From positions 248,001 to 312,000 of the forward strand of contig JADJKL010000003.1 of NCBI GenBank assembly GCA_016706055.1: a stretch of DNA of 64,000 nucleotides. Direction: 5' to 3'. A model generated the notes under the pieces. It was not told the DNA's origin. It was given only the letters and a program-made list of their open reading frames with translations, and made no database searches. Source of the DNA: Chitinophagaceae bacterium. GTDB taxonomy: Bacteria; Bacteroidota; Bacteroidia; Chitinophagales; Chitinophagaceae. The position numbers and the translations under genes were made by a program. Positions 28,212 to 37,763 of this stretch are shown here, piece after piece (position 1 is the stretch's first letter; each line of letters opens with the position of its first letter).

Positions 28212-28231
28212 TTTTTAAACTTTAAATGTGA

Positions 28232-29221
28232 TTATTTACCTAGCATATTTCTCAGTGCTGTAAAATCAACTGCCTTCTTTATGTTGGCAATGTTTTCGTC
28301 AAATACCCTGTCACCATATGATATTTTATAAACCACTGTAAAAAATTGTGCGGATGATTTAGGCAGTTTTTTATGATAGTAATCCATGTTTGGTTTTACA
28401 GCAATAAAAGAACCTTTGGTGCCTTCATCTACAAAGCCTTCAAATCTTTCTTCATCATTCCACATGCAAACAGCAGTTTGATTTAAATATGATTCTGCTT
28501 TTTTAAGGTAATCATTGATTGTCTTCATATATTTTTCTAAGTAAACTTTGTCACCAGGGCTTTCTATCATTGTCTTTTCGAGTCTTTTCTTTTGTGTCAA
28601 CAGGTATTCTCTTCTGTTGAGATATGAAAAAGGAAGCGTATCATTATAGGTAATCAACCAGCGGTATTCTTTTATTTCGGATGGCGTACCAGCTTGTCCT
28701 GCTACAATTACTTCACCCATAAGCCAAACGCCGTCTTTTTTTTGAGGTCGTTGGTCTAATTTTAAATAACCTCTGGGTTCATCATCGGGCATATTTGATG
28801 CATATAAACTATTTAATGAAGAAATAATGTTAGCTGCTATATTGACCGTAGTTGGTGTTGAGTAGTCAGTATAATATTTTGATTTATCTCCACTACTAGG
28901 GTCACATAAATACCGTAGGATATACATAGAGTAAAAGTAGGGGTCAGCAATCCATATTTGTCCCGGACTTGGATATTTACTATAAGATTTGCTGTACAAT
29001 ATTTGGCAACCTTTGGGAGAATAATTCGATGATACCAGTTTGTGGATATTGCCTAATATCAATTTTTCTTTTGACAGATCTGCAGCACTTACGTTGTTAA
29101 TCGAACCCTGTTGGCCTGCTTTCCAGGTACCTGGCTTTTGTGCTAACATTTCTTTGGTACAATCCTGAGCAGAAGCTGAAATTGAAAAGAGAATGAAAAC
29201 TAAGAATGTTGTATGTCTCAT
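28232..29221 (-). CDS. Secreted protein of unknown function
   Basis: The 329-residue product has a signal peptide (MRHTTFLVFILFSISASAQ). It is rich in Tyr and Lys, with a helical, charged part (RREYLLTQKKRLEKTMIE ... YLEKYMKTINDYLKKAESYL). I do not recognise the family. It is in line with the other minus-strand secreted genes, 20 bases from the paralogue downstream, so it is likely cotranscribed. Confidence 0.7.
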   Translation of the reverse strand: MRHTTFLVFILFSISASAQDCTKEMLAQKPGTWKAGQQGSINNVSAADLSKEKLILGNIHKLVSSNYSPKGCQILYSKSYSKYPSPGQIWIADPYFYSMYILRYLCDPSSGDKSKYYTDYSTPTTVNIAANIISSLNSLYASNMPDDEPRGYLKLDQRPQKKDGVWLMGEVIVAGQAGTPSEIKEYRWLITYNDTLPFSYLNRREYLLTQKKRLEKTMIESPGDKVYLEKYMKTINDYLKKAESYLNQTAVCMWNDEERFEGFVDEGTKGSFIAVKPNMDYYHKKLPKSSAQFFTVVYKISYGDRVFDENIANIKKAVDFTALRNMLGK

Positions 29222-29255
29222 ATTATTGGTTTTATATCATTTTTTAATTTTCTAT

Positions 29256-29773
29256 TTATTGAAATAGAGCTTTGTTTGCTGTAAATGTTCCCGGTGCCTG
29301 AACTCCGCTGTTGATAGATGGCTGAATGCCATTTTGCTGGATATCTTTTAAGATAGCAGGAGTATTTTCTATTTCGTCAACAAGGCTCATTATTTTGTCT
29401 GAATAGTTTTTAAATGCATTCTTTTCATCTATCTGATCCATTTCTTTTATCAGATCTTCGATTCTTTTATGCGATTCTTTCATTTCTTCATATTTATCCA
29501 TCTTATCAACTTCCTGCTGCACTCTTTCCGTCAATTTTTAAATTGTTCTTTTTTCTGGGCATCTGTTTCTTTTTGTTCAATCTCGGCTTCTAATTTTTTT
29601 ATTTGCTCTATCACATGCTCATAAGCTTCTAGTTCTTTTACTCCTTTTCCCATCCGGTCTATTTGCTCTTTAAGTTTGTCTTTCGTACTTTTTATATTAT
29701 TGCAATCCGCTGTCATCATTTTATTTAAAAGGTCTTTCAAAAGTTTGGATCTCTTCTTAAATCGGTAACTCAC
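29256..29773 (-). pseudogene. Coiled-coil tail protein, frameshifted; possibly the end of the upstream TPR gene
   Basis: Two readings (29531-29773 and 29256-29534) overlap by 4 bases. The first is a Lys/Glu coiled coil (KDKLKEQIDRMGKGVKELE ... EQIKKLEAEIEQKETDAQKK). The second continues in the same style (ERVQQEVDKMDKYEEMKESH) and ends INSGVQAPGTFTANKALFQ. Adding one A to the tract at 29535-29539 joins them as KKEQFKKLTERVQQEV, so they are almost surely one gene. The upstream TPR gene runs 17 bases into it, and no good start exists besides a GTG, so all three may be one broken gene of about 800 codons. Function unknown. Confidence 0.6.
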
Positions 29774-31637
29774 TAAGTTCTTCTAAAGGAATTTTAGATA
29801 ATGGTGCTAAATAGGCGTCATCATTTTCATTTATCATTCCCGGTGCGGTGCTGCCATTTGCTGTTTTTACAAAAGGAGCTTTTCCGGGTTGTGCAATGGT
29901 GATATCAAATCCGCCAAAAGCCAGCGTATGGTTGGGAACAGGACTAGCTGGATTATTTTTTATTCCCAGGCTGTTAATGTCAAAATTTTTAGCAGCGTTG
30001 CTTAGTTCCTGCCAGTCGGGTCCTACCGGGACTTTTACAATTGTGGGGCAGCTGAAATTTGGAATTTCGGGTGTTGGTATAAAAATGCTTCCATCAGTAT
30101 TTTGGTTAACACAAGATTTTGCAATAGCTTCTTGGTCATCGAAAGCATCTTTATAATATTCGGTAAGTCCAGCAGTCCATGCGACGCATTGCATCATTGA
30201 AACATTTTTCGGATTACCTGTTAAGTACCATACCCATGTGCAAAAAACATTTAACCAGCTGCGAAATCGTTCAATTCTTTTAGCATGAAAATCTCTGATT
30301 AATGGATTGATGTAGGCAAGGTATTCATTGTTTTTGCGGTCAAAGTCTGGACATTTATCATTGTTACCTGATTTTGTCATTTCACTTCTTTTAGCATCTT
30401 TCTTGTTTTGGAGATCCATGTATTCTTTCATGTCGTCCTGCGTTTGCCTGGCAATATAGATTTGTAATATTTTGAGCACGGTAACTGCAGTAAGACTCAT
30501 TTTGTTAACCCCTTTCATGCTTTCTTTCTTCATTTCTTTTGCGAATTCACCTTCTTCCTTATTCATCAATGTTTCAATTTCATGATCTGCAGCCTCTTGC
30601 ATGGTTTCAATTTTTTTTGTCAGTTCATCCATCATTTTATTGAAACCGTTTTTAGTACTCTTGTCATGCTCATATCCTGAAACATTATCTGATAGCTGCG
30701 GGATTTTTATCCAATCTTTTGGAAAGTATTCATAGATAGTTATACTACGTTTTAATTTCTCAAAATCAATTTTCTCAAACCCTTTATCACCGCTCTTATT
30801 TTTTAAAATTTTGTCAATAAAAGGGTCGGCTGAATTTTCTATTGCCTCTGTATAATCTTTAGTTGCTTTTACCGGATCCCCGTTTATTTCTTCAATAATG
30901 CCGCCACATACTTTGGCTTCTGGATGGAATGGGTTGACACGGATAGCAAGTTCTGTAATTTTTTTTGCACTGTCTAGCACACCTAGGTTGAACCAAGCCA
31001 TCCCAAGGTTATTTAAAACTGTGCTGTTATAAGGGAAGTCATTTTTTAGTTTTTGTAATATAGGAATGGCTTGTTCGGGATAGCCGTATTGTGTTAACAA
31101 TGCAGCCATATTGTTTTGCAGATTCACATTGGCAGGACTTGCCTGCACTGCTTTCATGCTTAATGCCATTGCAGCTTGGGGATGGCCTTGCATCATACAT
31201 AACACGGAAGCATTTGACAGGTCATTTGCTTTGGGAGTTTTAGGTAGTATGGATTTTACCAGTGATACTTCAGCAGCATCACCTTTTGCCATTATTTTGG
31301 AGTAAAGATTTGTAGCATAGGCACTCATGTCCGCCTGAGTTATTTTTTTCTTTGAAATAGAAGCAATTCTTGCAATATCTTTTTTAGGTACCAGTTCTTT
31401 ATTACTTGTAAAATCAGGATAGTCAGCCATTCTGCCCGACTTTTCTGTTAATGCAGGCATTACATCCTTCATCATCTTTTTCATTTCCGCTTTTTCTTCC
31501 GGACTCATATCCTTCATGGCTTCTTCCATCATTTTGTTCATGTCTGGTTGTACAGGTTGCTTAGGCTTTGGTTTTGGCTGAGCCATTGCAAGTAATATGA
31601 GCAGACAGCTTAGAAAAGTAAGAAGTATTTTTTTCAT
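29757..31637 (-). CDS. Secreted TPR-repeat protein of unknown function
   Basis: The 626-residue product has a signal peptide (MKKILLTFLSCLLILLAMAQ), then a Pro/Lys stretch (PKPKPKQPVQPD) and a charged Met-rich helix. TPR units follow at about residues 140-270 (NNMAALLTQYGYPEQAIPIL, NNLGMAWFNLGVLDSAKKI). A large C-terminal part with paired cysteines is unlike anything I know. It ends in LEELSELPI, where a frameshift into the next reading is possible. It is the first gene of the secreted minus-strand block and may bind a partner through the TPR region. Confidence 0.7.
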   Translation of the reverse strand: MKKILLTFLSCLLILLAMAQPKPKPKQPVQPDMNKMMEEAMKDMSPEEKAEMKKMMKDVMPALTEKSGRMADYPDFTSNKELVPKKDIARIASISKKKITQADMSAYATNLYSKIMAKGDAAEVSLVKSILPKTPKANDLSNASVLCMMQGHPQAAMALSMKAVQASPANVNLQNNMAALLTQYGYPEQAIPILQKLKNDFPYNSTVLNNLGMAWFNLGVLDSAKKITELAIRVNPFHPEAKVCGGIIEEINGDPVKATKDYTEAIENSADPFIDKILKNKSGDKGFEKIDFEKLKRSITIYEYFPKDWIKIPQLSDNVSGYEHDKSTKNGFNKMMDELTKKIETMQEAADHEIETLMNKEEGEFAKEMKKESMKGVNKMSLTAVTVLKILQIYIARQTQDDMKEYMDLQNKKDAKRSEMTKSGNNDKCPDFDRKNNEYLAYINPLIRDFHAKRIERFRSWLNVFCTWVWYLTGNPKNVSMMQCVAWTAGLTEYYKDAFDDQEAIAKSCVNQNTDGSIFIPTPEIPNFSCPTIVKVPVGPDWQELSNAAKNFDINSLGIKNNPASPVPNHTLAFGGFDITIAQPGKAPFVKTANGSTAPGMINENDDAYLAPLSKIPLEELSELPI

Positions 31638-31774
31638 TTTAAGTGTTTGATGTTGTAAAAATGAGCAAGGGATACATCATTTTCTATCCCCTAAAAGCAG
31701 GATATTTTGTAGTTTCATGAAAATCATGGAAAAAGGGGACAAGGAATTGTTAAAGCGACTAATAAGTTTGTATA

Positions 31775-33765
31775 ATGAATAGTAAGCAGGTTCTCATATG
31801 CTCCTTTTTGTATTGTATAACCTTTTTTGCCAAAGCACAATCTAATGACAGCGATAGCATACATCGTCAGCTGGAGCTTATTCATAAAATGCCGTTGGAT
31901 ACTGCCCAAGTATCCCAATTGAGAAATATGGGGCATGATTTAATGGAGCATGATAGTTTATTGTCGAAGCAATTGTTGGAGGAGGCATTAACCAAGAGTC
32001 TTGCTATAAAAGAAACAAATGCTATTACAAGTTCCTATAGAACGATGGGTATCTGGTATAGTTTTTTTAATAATACAGATAAAGCTCTTGAGTATTATAG
32101 ACTTTCTCTTAAGTCGGCTAACAGTAACAACAATCAATACCTGATTGCAGGTGCTAATTTGAACATCGGAAATATTAAATATTGGAAAGGTGAATATGAT
32201 AGCTGCATACATTTTTATTTAAAGGCAGCAGAAATTTTTGAGAACCCCAAAATTTTAAAGGATAAGTCCATTACTGAGCGTCAATTGGATTTGCGTAAAT
32301 CTGATTTATACAGTAACATAAGTACTGTATTTAATACGTTGAAAAATCTTATCAAAGCAGATGAATACATAGATAAATCTATTGCTATTGCTAAAAAGTA
32401 CACAACTGCAGCTGCGGTAAGTACATTGGCTCGTTACATGCAAATTAAAGCCGACAATTATTCCGAAAATGGGCAAACGGAAAAAGCACTTCGCATACGG
32501 CTTCAGTTTTTATCACAAATGGAAAATGGAGTAGATTTAAAAACTTTTTTACAAGGAGCCTACCAGAGTATAGCACAGGAATATTTTAGTTTAAAGAAAA
32601 TAGACTCGTCAAAATTATTTGCGCAGAAAAGTCTGCAGGTGGCCAATACCATAAAATCGCCAAGTGATATTGCCAACGCAAACTGGCAGTTAGGCAGAAT
32701 TTCCATAGCAGAGAATCAATATCCGGCTGCCGATAAGTATATGGAAGCGGCAAAGGATTATTACCTGACTACAGATGATCCAACAGAGCAGCGTAGTTAT
32801 TTTGATGTAATGCGGGAGCTAAAATTTGCTGAAGGGAAATACAAAGAAGCCTATGTATACTTTGAAAAATTCCATGCACTGAATGATAGTCTTTTAATTA
32901 GCGAAAAGCAACAGAGTTTTCTGAACGGGAAGCTCGGTATCAAACTGAAAAGAAAGATACACAGCTAAAACTTCAGCAAACTACCATCCGGCAAAAAAGC
33001 ATACTTAACTATATTCTCATTGGTGGCGCAGTCACATTGCTGATTATTTCTTTACTCCTTATTCGCAATTATAAAAACAAACAAGAACTACAGCAACGAC
33101 GTATTACAGAATTAGAAACCGAAAAACAATTAACAGCTACCGAAGATGTATTGAAAGGAGAGGAGAAAGAAAGAACTCGCCTAGCAAAAGACCTCCATGA
33201 TGGATTGGGTGGAATGCTGTCAGGTATTAAACATTCATTAAATGCTATGAAAGGAAATTTAGTAATGACACCTGAAAATCATCAGGCGTTTGAACGCAGT
33301 ATGGATATGCTGGACAGTTCCATTAGAGAAATGCGCCGTGTGGCACATAATATGATGCCTGAAGCTCTGGTTAAATTCGGATTAGATACGGCGTTGAAAG
33401 ATTTTTGTAATGATATTAACCAGTCTGGAGCATTACAGATCAATTATCAGTCAATAGGCTTGGGAAATGTTGAGGTTGAACAAACAACCTCTATAACTAT
33501 TTATCGCATTGTACAGGAACTTATAAATAATACGATGAAGCATGCTGCAGCGAAATCAGCCATAGTGCAAGTAAGCAAGACGGACAAAGCAATTAGCATC
33601 ACAGTAGAAGATGATGGAAAAGGTTTTAATACGTTGGTTTTGGAAGGAACCAAAGGTATCGGTTGGAGTAATATTCAGAGCAGAGTTGAGTATTTAAAAG
33701 GTAAATTAGATGTTCAATCAGAACCGGGCAAAGGAACTTCTGTTCATATTGAATTAAATGTCTAA
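31775..33765 (+). pseudogene. TPR-containing sensor histidine kinase, frameshifted
   Basis: The first part (31775-32968) has a signal-like N-terminus (MNSKQVLICSFLYCITFFAKAQ) and TPR-type repeats (GANLNIGNIKYWKGEYDSCI, ANWQLGRISIAENQYPAADK). The second part (33037-33765) has a membrane helix, a HisKA_3-type DLHDGLGGMLSGIKHSL with the phospho-His, and HATPase motifs (EDDGKGF, GKGTSVHIEL). The readings join through EREARYQTEKKDTQLKLQQ if one base is restored near 32917-32923. The repaired protein is about 663 residues, a periplasmic TPR sensor. It overlaps its response regulator as TAATG. Confidence 0.85.
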
Positions 33766-34382
33766 TGGCTATAAAAGTTTTTATTGTTGATGATCATTAT
33801 ATGGTAATTGAGGGTATCCGCTCTTTACTCCAAAATGAAAAAGGCATAGACTGGGCCGGTCATGCTACCAATGCTAGCTCATGCTTTGCTTTTTTACAGC
33901 AACAGCAGCCTGATGTAATTTTAATGGATATTAATTTGCCAGATAAAAGCGGCATTGATTTATGCAAAGAAGTAAAAGAAAAATATCCTTCTGTTTTTAT
34001 CATTGGACTCAGCACATTTAACCAGCAAAGTTTTATTCAAAAGATGATGGATAACGGGGCATCGGGTTATGTGCTAAAAAATGCAACACAAGCAGAATTA
34101 ATGGAAGCAATCGAAGTTGTTGCAAATGGCAAAACCTTTCTAAGTAATGAAGCCGCTTTATCACTCAGGAGTAAAGACAAAAGTGAAATACCTGTTATTA
34201 CCAGACGGGAAAAAGAAGTGCTTGAACTTATTGCAGAAGGATTGACAAACAATGAAATCGCACAAAAATTATTTATCAGCCCTTCTACAGTTGACACACA
34301 CAGAAAAAATCTGTTGATAAAATTTGATGCAAAAAATACAGCCTCCCTTATAAGATTAGCAGCTCAGCATCAGCTTATCTGA
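33765..34382 (+). CDS. LuxR/NarL-family response regulator
   Basis: The 205-residue product has a receiver domain with the acidic pair in VDDHYMV, the phospho-acceptor Asp in DVILMDINLPD, and the conserved Lys in GYVLKNATQAEL. The C-terminal LuxR helix-turn-helix reads REKEVLELIAEGLTNNEIAQ followed by LFISPSTVDTHRKNLL. It is translationally coupled to the kinase before it. Target genes are unknown; the secreted block next door, transcribed the other way, is a candidate. Confidence 0.93.
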   Translation: MAIKVFIVDDHYMVIEGIRSLLQNEKGIDWAGHATNASSCFAFLQQQQPDVILMDINLPDKSGIDLCKEVKEKYPSVFIIGLSTFNQQSFIQKMMDNGASGYVLKNATQAELMEAIEVVANGKTFLSNEAALSLRSKDKSEIPVITRREKEVLELIAEGLTNNEIAQKLFISPSTVDTHRKNLLIKFDAKNTASLIRLAAQHQLI

Positions 34383-35663
34383 TTATTCAAAATCCTCATA
34401 TAACAAATACTTCTTTCTTATTTTTTTAAACTCACCAAGTTTCGGCTCCCAGCTTGCACGGATTTCTTTTTCAGATTTTCCGGCTTTTACCTGTTGCCAT
34501 AAATCGTTATTACCTGCAAGCTTATTAAAAAATGATTGATCCATTTTCCCTGATTTAGGAACTAAAAAGAAATTGTCTTTATCAGGAAATAATTTATACG
34601 CTTCTATCAACCATTTTAGTTGTACTTTATCGTCAACTTTCACTAACACTTCTTCGGGGGAACCTGATAAATCCCATCCGTAACAAACCTGCCCATATAA
34701 TTTTGAACTTTTTGCTCCTTCATTCGGGCTAGGTGTAAACGAATACATATTATTTGGATATGATGGATGACCAAATACCTGAAACTGTTTGTTTGTACCT
34801 CTGCCTTCGCTTAATACAGTGCCTTCAAAGAAACAAGTGGAAGGATATAAATAAATTGATTGTATGTTAGGAAGATTGGGCGATGGTTTTACTGGCAACA
34901 CATATTTTGAGTTATGTGTATAGCCCGAACATTTTATCACCTGAAAATGAAAAGGAGTGTCAACAGAATTTTCTGCGGTTTTGTAATATGCATATCTGGC
35001 ATTTGCTTTTTCAGTAAGCCACTGTTCTCCTGCAATCATAAACGCATATTCAGCAATCGTCATTCCATAAACTATTGGTATTGGTTGTGCGCCTACGCCA
35101 GATTTATATTTCATGTCCAGGACTGGCCCATCAACATAAAAACCATTTGGATTAGGGCGGTCAAGTAATAGCAATGGTTTACCCATTTCAAACGCCGCTT
35201 CCATAAAATGTTGCAAAGATGTGATGTAAGTATAAAACCGAACACCAACATCCTGTAAGTCAAAAATCAATATGTCAACATCTTTTACATCTTCCGGAGA
35301 TGGTGCTTTTTTATTTCCATACAACGATACTACAAGAATACCCGTTTTTTCATCTTTATAATTGCCAACTTTTTCGCCTGCATCCGCTGTTCCTCTAAAA
35401 CCATGCTCTGGTCCAAAGATTACTTTAATATCAACACCCAGTTTCATTAGTGTATCTACAAGATGGGTATTGCCAACCATTGATGTCTGGTTTGCAAATA
35501 TCCCAACTGACTTTCCTTTTAATAATGGTAAGTAAACATTAATTCTATCTGCACCAGCCATTATTTTATTTATTCCATATTTAGGCATTTTGATTGAAGA
35601 ATTCTGTGATGTGCAACTTTGTGCAATCAAGAAACATGGAATTAATAGTCTAAGAAGTTTCAT
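34383..35663 (-). CDS. namZ: Exo-beta-N-acetylmuramidase NamZ (DUF1343), lipoprotein
   Basis: NamZ (GH171) removes terminal MurNAc from peptidoglycan fragments. The 426-residue product has a lipoprotein signal ending in AQSC (Cys17). Family phrases include GKSVGIFANQTSMVG, VIFGPEHGFRG, DILIFDLQDVGVRFYTYI, LLLDRPNPNGFYVDGPVLD and LSEGRGTNKQFQ. It would act in periplasm or at the cell surface in wall recycling. It converges with the response-regulator gene with no gap between the two stops. Confidence 0.88.
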   Translation of the reverse strand: MKLLRLLIPCFLIAQSCTSQNSSIKMPKYGINKIMAGADRINVYLPLLKGKSVGIFANQTSMVGNTHLVDTLMKLGVDIKVIFGPEHGFRGTADAGEKVGNYKDEKTGILVVSLYGNKKAPSPEDVKDVDILIFDLQDVGVRFYTYITSLQHFMEAAFEMGKPLLLLDRPNPNGFYVDGPVLDMKYKSGVGAQPIPIVYGMTIAEYAFMIAGEQWLTEKANARYAYYKTAENSVDTPFHFQVIKCSGYTHNSKYVLPVKPSPNLPNIQSIYLYPSTCFFEGTVLSEGRGTNKQFQVFGHPSYPNNMYSFTPSPNEGAKSSKLYGQVCYGWDLSGSPEEVLVKVDDKVQLKWLIEAYKLFPDKDNFFLVPKSGKMDQSFFNKLAGNNDLWQQVKAGKSEKEIRASWEPKLGEFKKIRKKYLLYEDFE

Positions 35664-35792
35664 TTGAGTAATTTATCAGGGAAATTAATAAAATTCTTAC
35701 TGTAGATAAAGTTTTTTGTTTAAACGGTTGCATGGCTGAATTTAGTTACCTTGCAAGCCTAAATTTATTTTCTAATTAATAAAAATAATAAA

Positions 35793-36248
35793 ATGGCGCA
35801 GGTAAAGAGTGGAGATAAAATTAAAGTACACTATCATGGAAAATTAAATGACGGCGAAACGTTTGATTCATCAGAAGGTAGAGATCCATTGGAGTTTGAA
35901 GTAGGAAGTGGAATGGTGATTAAAGGATTTGATGATGGAGTAACAGGGATGAGTGTAGGGGAGAAAAAAACCATCAATATTCCTTTTGCAGAAGCTTATG
36001 GACCGGTAAACCCTGAAATGATAATTGAAATGCCAAAAGATAGATTTCCGGAAGATATGAAACTGGAAGTAGGTATGCCATTGATGATGAGTGATCAGCA
36101 AGGACAACAATTTCAGGTAAAAATTGAAGAAATAAAGGAAGAAGTAGTAATGCTAGACGCTAATCATGCACTTGCTGGAAAAGATTTGACTTTTGATCTT
36201 GAACTGGTGGAAATAGTTGCCCCTGAATCAAGAATTATTATGCCCTAA
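35793..36248 (+). CDS. FKBP-type peptidyl-prolyl isomerase, SlyD-like
   Basis: It catalyses prolyl isomerisation and acts as a chaperone in the cytosol. The 151-residue product opens VKSGDKIKVHYHGKLNDGETFDSS-like and contains the FKBP phrases LEFEVGSGMVIKGFDDGV and VGEKKTINIPFAEAYG. The insert-in-flap domain of SlyD is present in the middle (PKDRFPEDMKLEVGMPLM). The His-rich metal-binding tail of E. coli SlyD is missing. A terminator follows. Confidence 0.92.
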   Translation: MAQVKSGDKIKVHYHGKLNDGETFDSSEGRDPLEFEVGSGMVIKGFDDGVTGMSVGEKKTINIPFAEAYGPVNPEMIIEMPKDRFPEDMKLEVGMPLMMSDQQGQQFQVKIEEIKEEVVMLDANHALAGKDLTFDLELVEIVAPESRIIMP

Positions 36249-36313
36249 GTCAATAGGCAATTGACAATATGCAAATGAAAATTTTTTGCATATTGATTTT
36301 TTTTTTCAAAACA

Positions 36314-36350
36314 GTTCAGTCTTAAACAATATAACAGACTGAACTTTTTT
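36314..36350 (+). terminator. Intrinsic terminator after the FKBP gene
   Basis: GTTCAGTC (36314-36321) pairs with GACTGAAC (36337-36344), an 8-bp stem with a 15-base loop, then TTTTTTT. The loop is long, but the T tract is convincing. Confidence 0.75.
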
Positions 36351-36352
36351 TA

Positions 36353-36382
36353 TTGCTAATTGCTAATTGCTAATTGCCTATT
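36353..36382. repeat. Short tandem repeat, ATTGCTA units
   Basis: Three to four units of ATTGCTA follow each other before pepT, and diverged forms (CCTATTCTCCATTG, AATTGTCCATTGCCC) continue downstream. It is low-complexity spacer sequence with no spacers or conserved long repeats, so it is not a CRISPR. A role is not evident. Confidence 0.5.
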
Positions 36383-36449
36383 CTCCATTGATAATTGTCC
36401 ATTGCCCATTCTAACTTTTAAAGTATATTACGTTCCCTACAACAAAAGT

Positions 36450-37697
36450 ATGTTTTCAAATTATAAGTTTACAGCAGCAGAGCGGTTTTTGAAATATGTG
36501 CAGATAGATACGCAAAGTGATCCGCAATCAACTACTTTTCCATCAACAGAGAAGCAAAAAAACCTGAGCAAGATTTTGGTGGAAGAGTTGATGCAAATTG
36601 GTGTAACTGATGCTCATTTAGATGAGTGGGGTTATGTATATGCTACTATTCCTTCAACAACAGACAAGAAAGTTCCTGTCATTTGTTTTTGTGCTCATGT
36701 TGATACTGCTCCTGATTGCAGTGGCACTAACGTTAAACCAATTCTACATACAAATTATCAGGGAGATGATATTGTACTACCTGATGACACAACACAGGTT
36801 TTGAGAAAGTCCGAATATCCATACTTAGATACGCAGATTGGTAATGATATTATTACTGCTTCAGGTAAAACGTTGTTGGGCTCTGATGATAAAGCAGGAG
36901 TGGCAGAAATAATGGATCTGGCAAATTTTTTAATAGCAAACAAGAATGTAAAGCATGGTGAAATAAAATTACTTTTTACACCGGATGAAGAAGTGGGAAG
37001 AGGTGTGAACCATGTTGACATGAAAAAGCTGGGTGCAGATTTTGGTTATACATTAGATGGTGGTGAAGCTGGTTCATTGGAAGATGAAACCTTTAGTGCA
37101 GATGGTGTAGTGGTAACAATTCATGGTGTGATAGCTCATCCCGGTTATGCAAAAGATAAATTGGTAAATGCAATGAAGATTGCAGGAGAGATTTTACAAG
37201 CATTACCAAAAGACAGACTATCGCCGGAAACAACAGATGGTAAACGAGGCTTTATACATCCTGTACGTATCGAAGGGATTGCTGAAAAATGTACCATTGA
37301 ATTTATTATCCGGGATTTTGATACACCGGGTTTAAAGAAAAAGGAAGATTATCTGCAAACTCAAATTGAAGAAAGGTTGCGAACACATCCAAAAGCTACT
37401 TATGAATTTAAAGTAACGGAGCAGTATCGTAATATGAAAGAAGTGCTGGACAGAAATCCACATGTAGTTGATTATGCAAAAGAGGCTATTAAAAGAGCCG
37501 GACTTACATTAAAAATGGAAAGCATTCGTGGCGGTACCGATGGCAGTCGTTTGTCCTTTATGGGGTTACCTTGTCCAAATTTATTTGCCGGCGAACAAGC
37601 TATACATTCCAAGCTTGAATTTATTAGTGTTCAGGACATGAACAAGGCCGTAGAAACAATGGTGCATTTGGCCATGGTTTGCGAAGAAAAAAACTGA
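36450..37697 (+). CDS. pepT: Peptidase T, tripeptide aminopeptidase
   Basis: This M20-family zinc enzyme removes N-terminal residues from tripeptides in the cytosol. The 415-residue product has CFCAHVDTAPD (His and Asp), GSDDKAG (bridging Asp), FTPDEEVGRG (general-base Glu), DGGEAGSLE and, near the end, QAIHSKLEF (His). The ATG at 36450 (MFSNYKFTAAERF) matches the family; the longer in-frame reading to 36360 encodes repeat-derived sequence. Confidence 0.95.
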   Translation: MFSNYKFTAAERFLKYVQIDTQSDPQSTTFPSTEKQKNLSKILVEELMQIGVTDAHLDEWGYVYATIPSTTDKKVPVICFCAHVDTAPDCSGTNVKPILHTNYQGDDIVLPDDTTQVLRKSEYPYLDTQIGNDIITASGKTLLGSDDKAGVAEIMDLANFLIANKNVKHGEIKLLFTPDEEVGRGVNHVDMKKLGADFGYTLDGGEAGSLEDETFSADGVVVTIHGVIAHPGYAKDKLVNAMKIAGEILQALPKDRLSPETTDGKRGFIHPVRIEGIAEKCTIEFIIRDFDTPGLKKKEDYLQTQIEERLRTHPKATYEFKVTEQYRNMKEVLDRNPHVVDYAKEAIKRAGLTLKMESIRGGTDGSRLSFMGLPCPNLFAGEQAIHSKLEFISVQDMNKAVETMVHLAMVCEEKN

Positions 37698-37763
37698 TAT
37701 GCCAGCCATAGTTTATAATAAGCAATTAGTTTAAATCGTACATTGCATTTTAAATTTTTAACT

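Noticed and set aside
36353..36430. ATTGCTA tandem units as a possible CRISPR array
   Set aside because: Units are 7 bases long with no spacers and no cas genes nearby; it is a plain low-complexity repeat.
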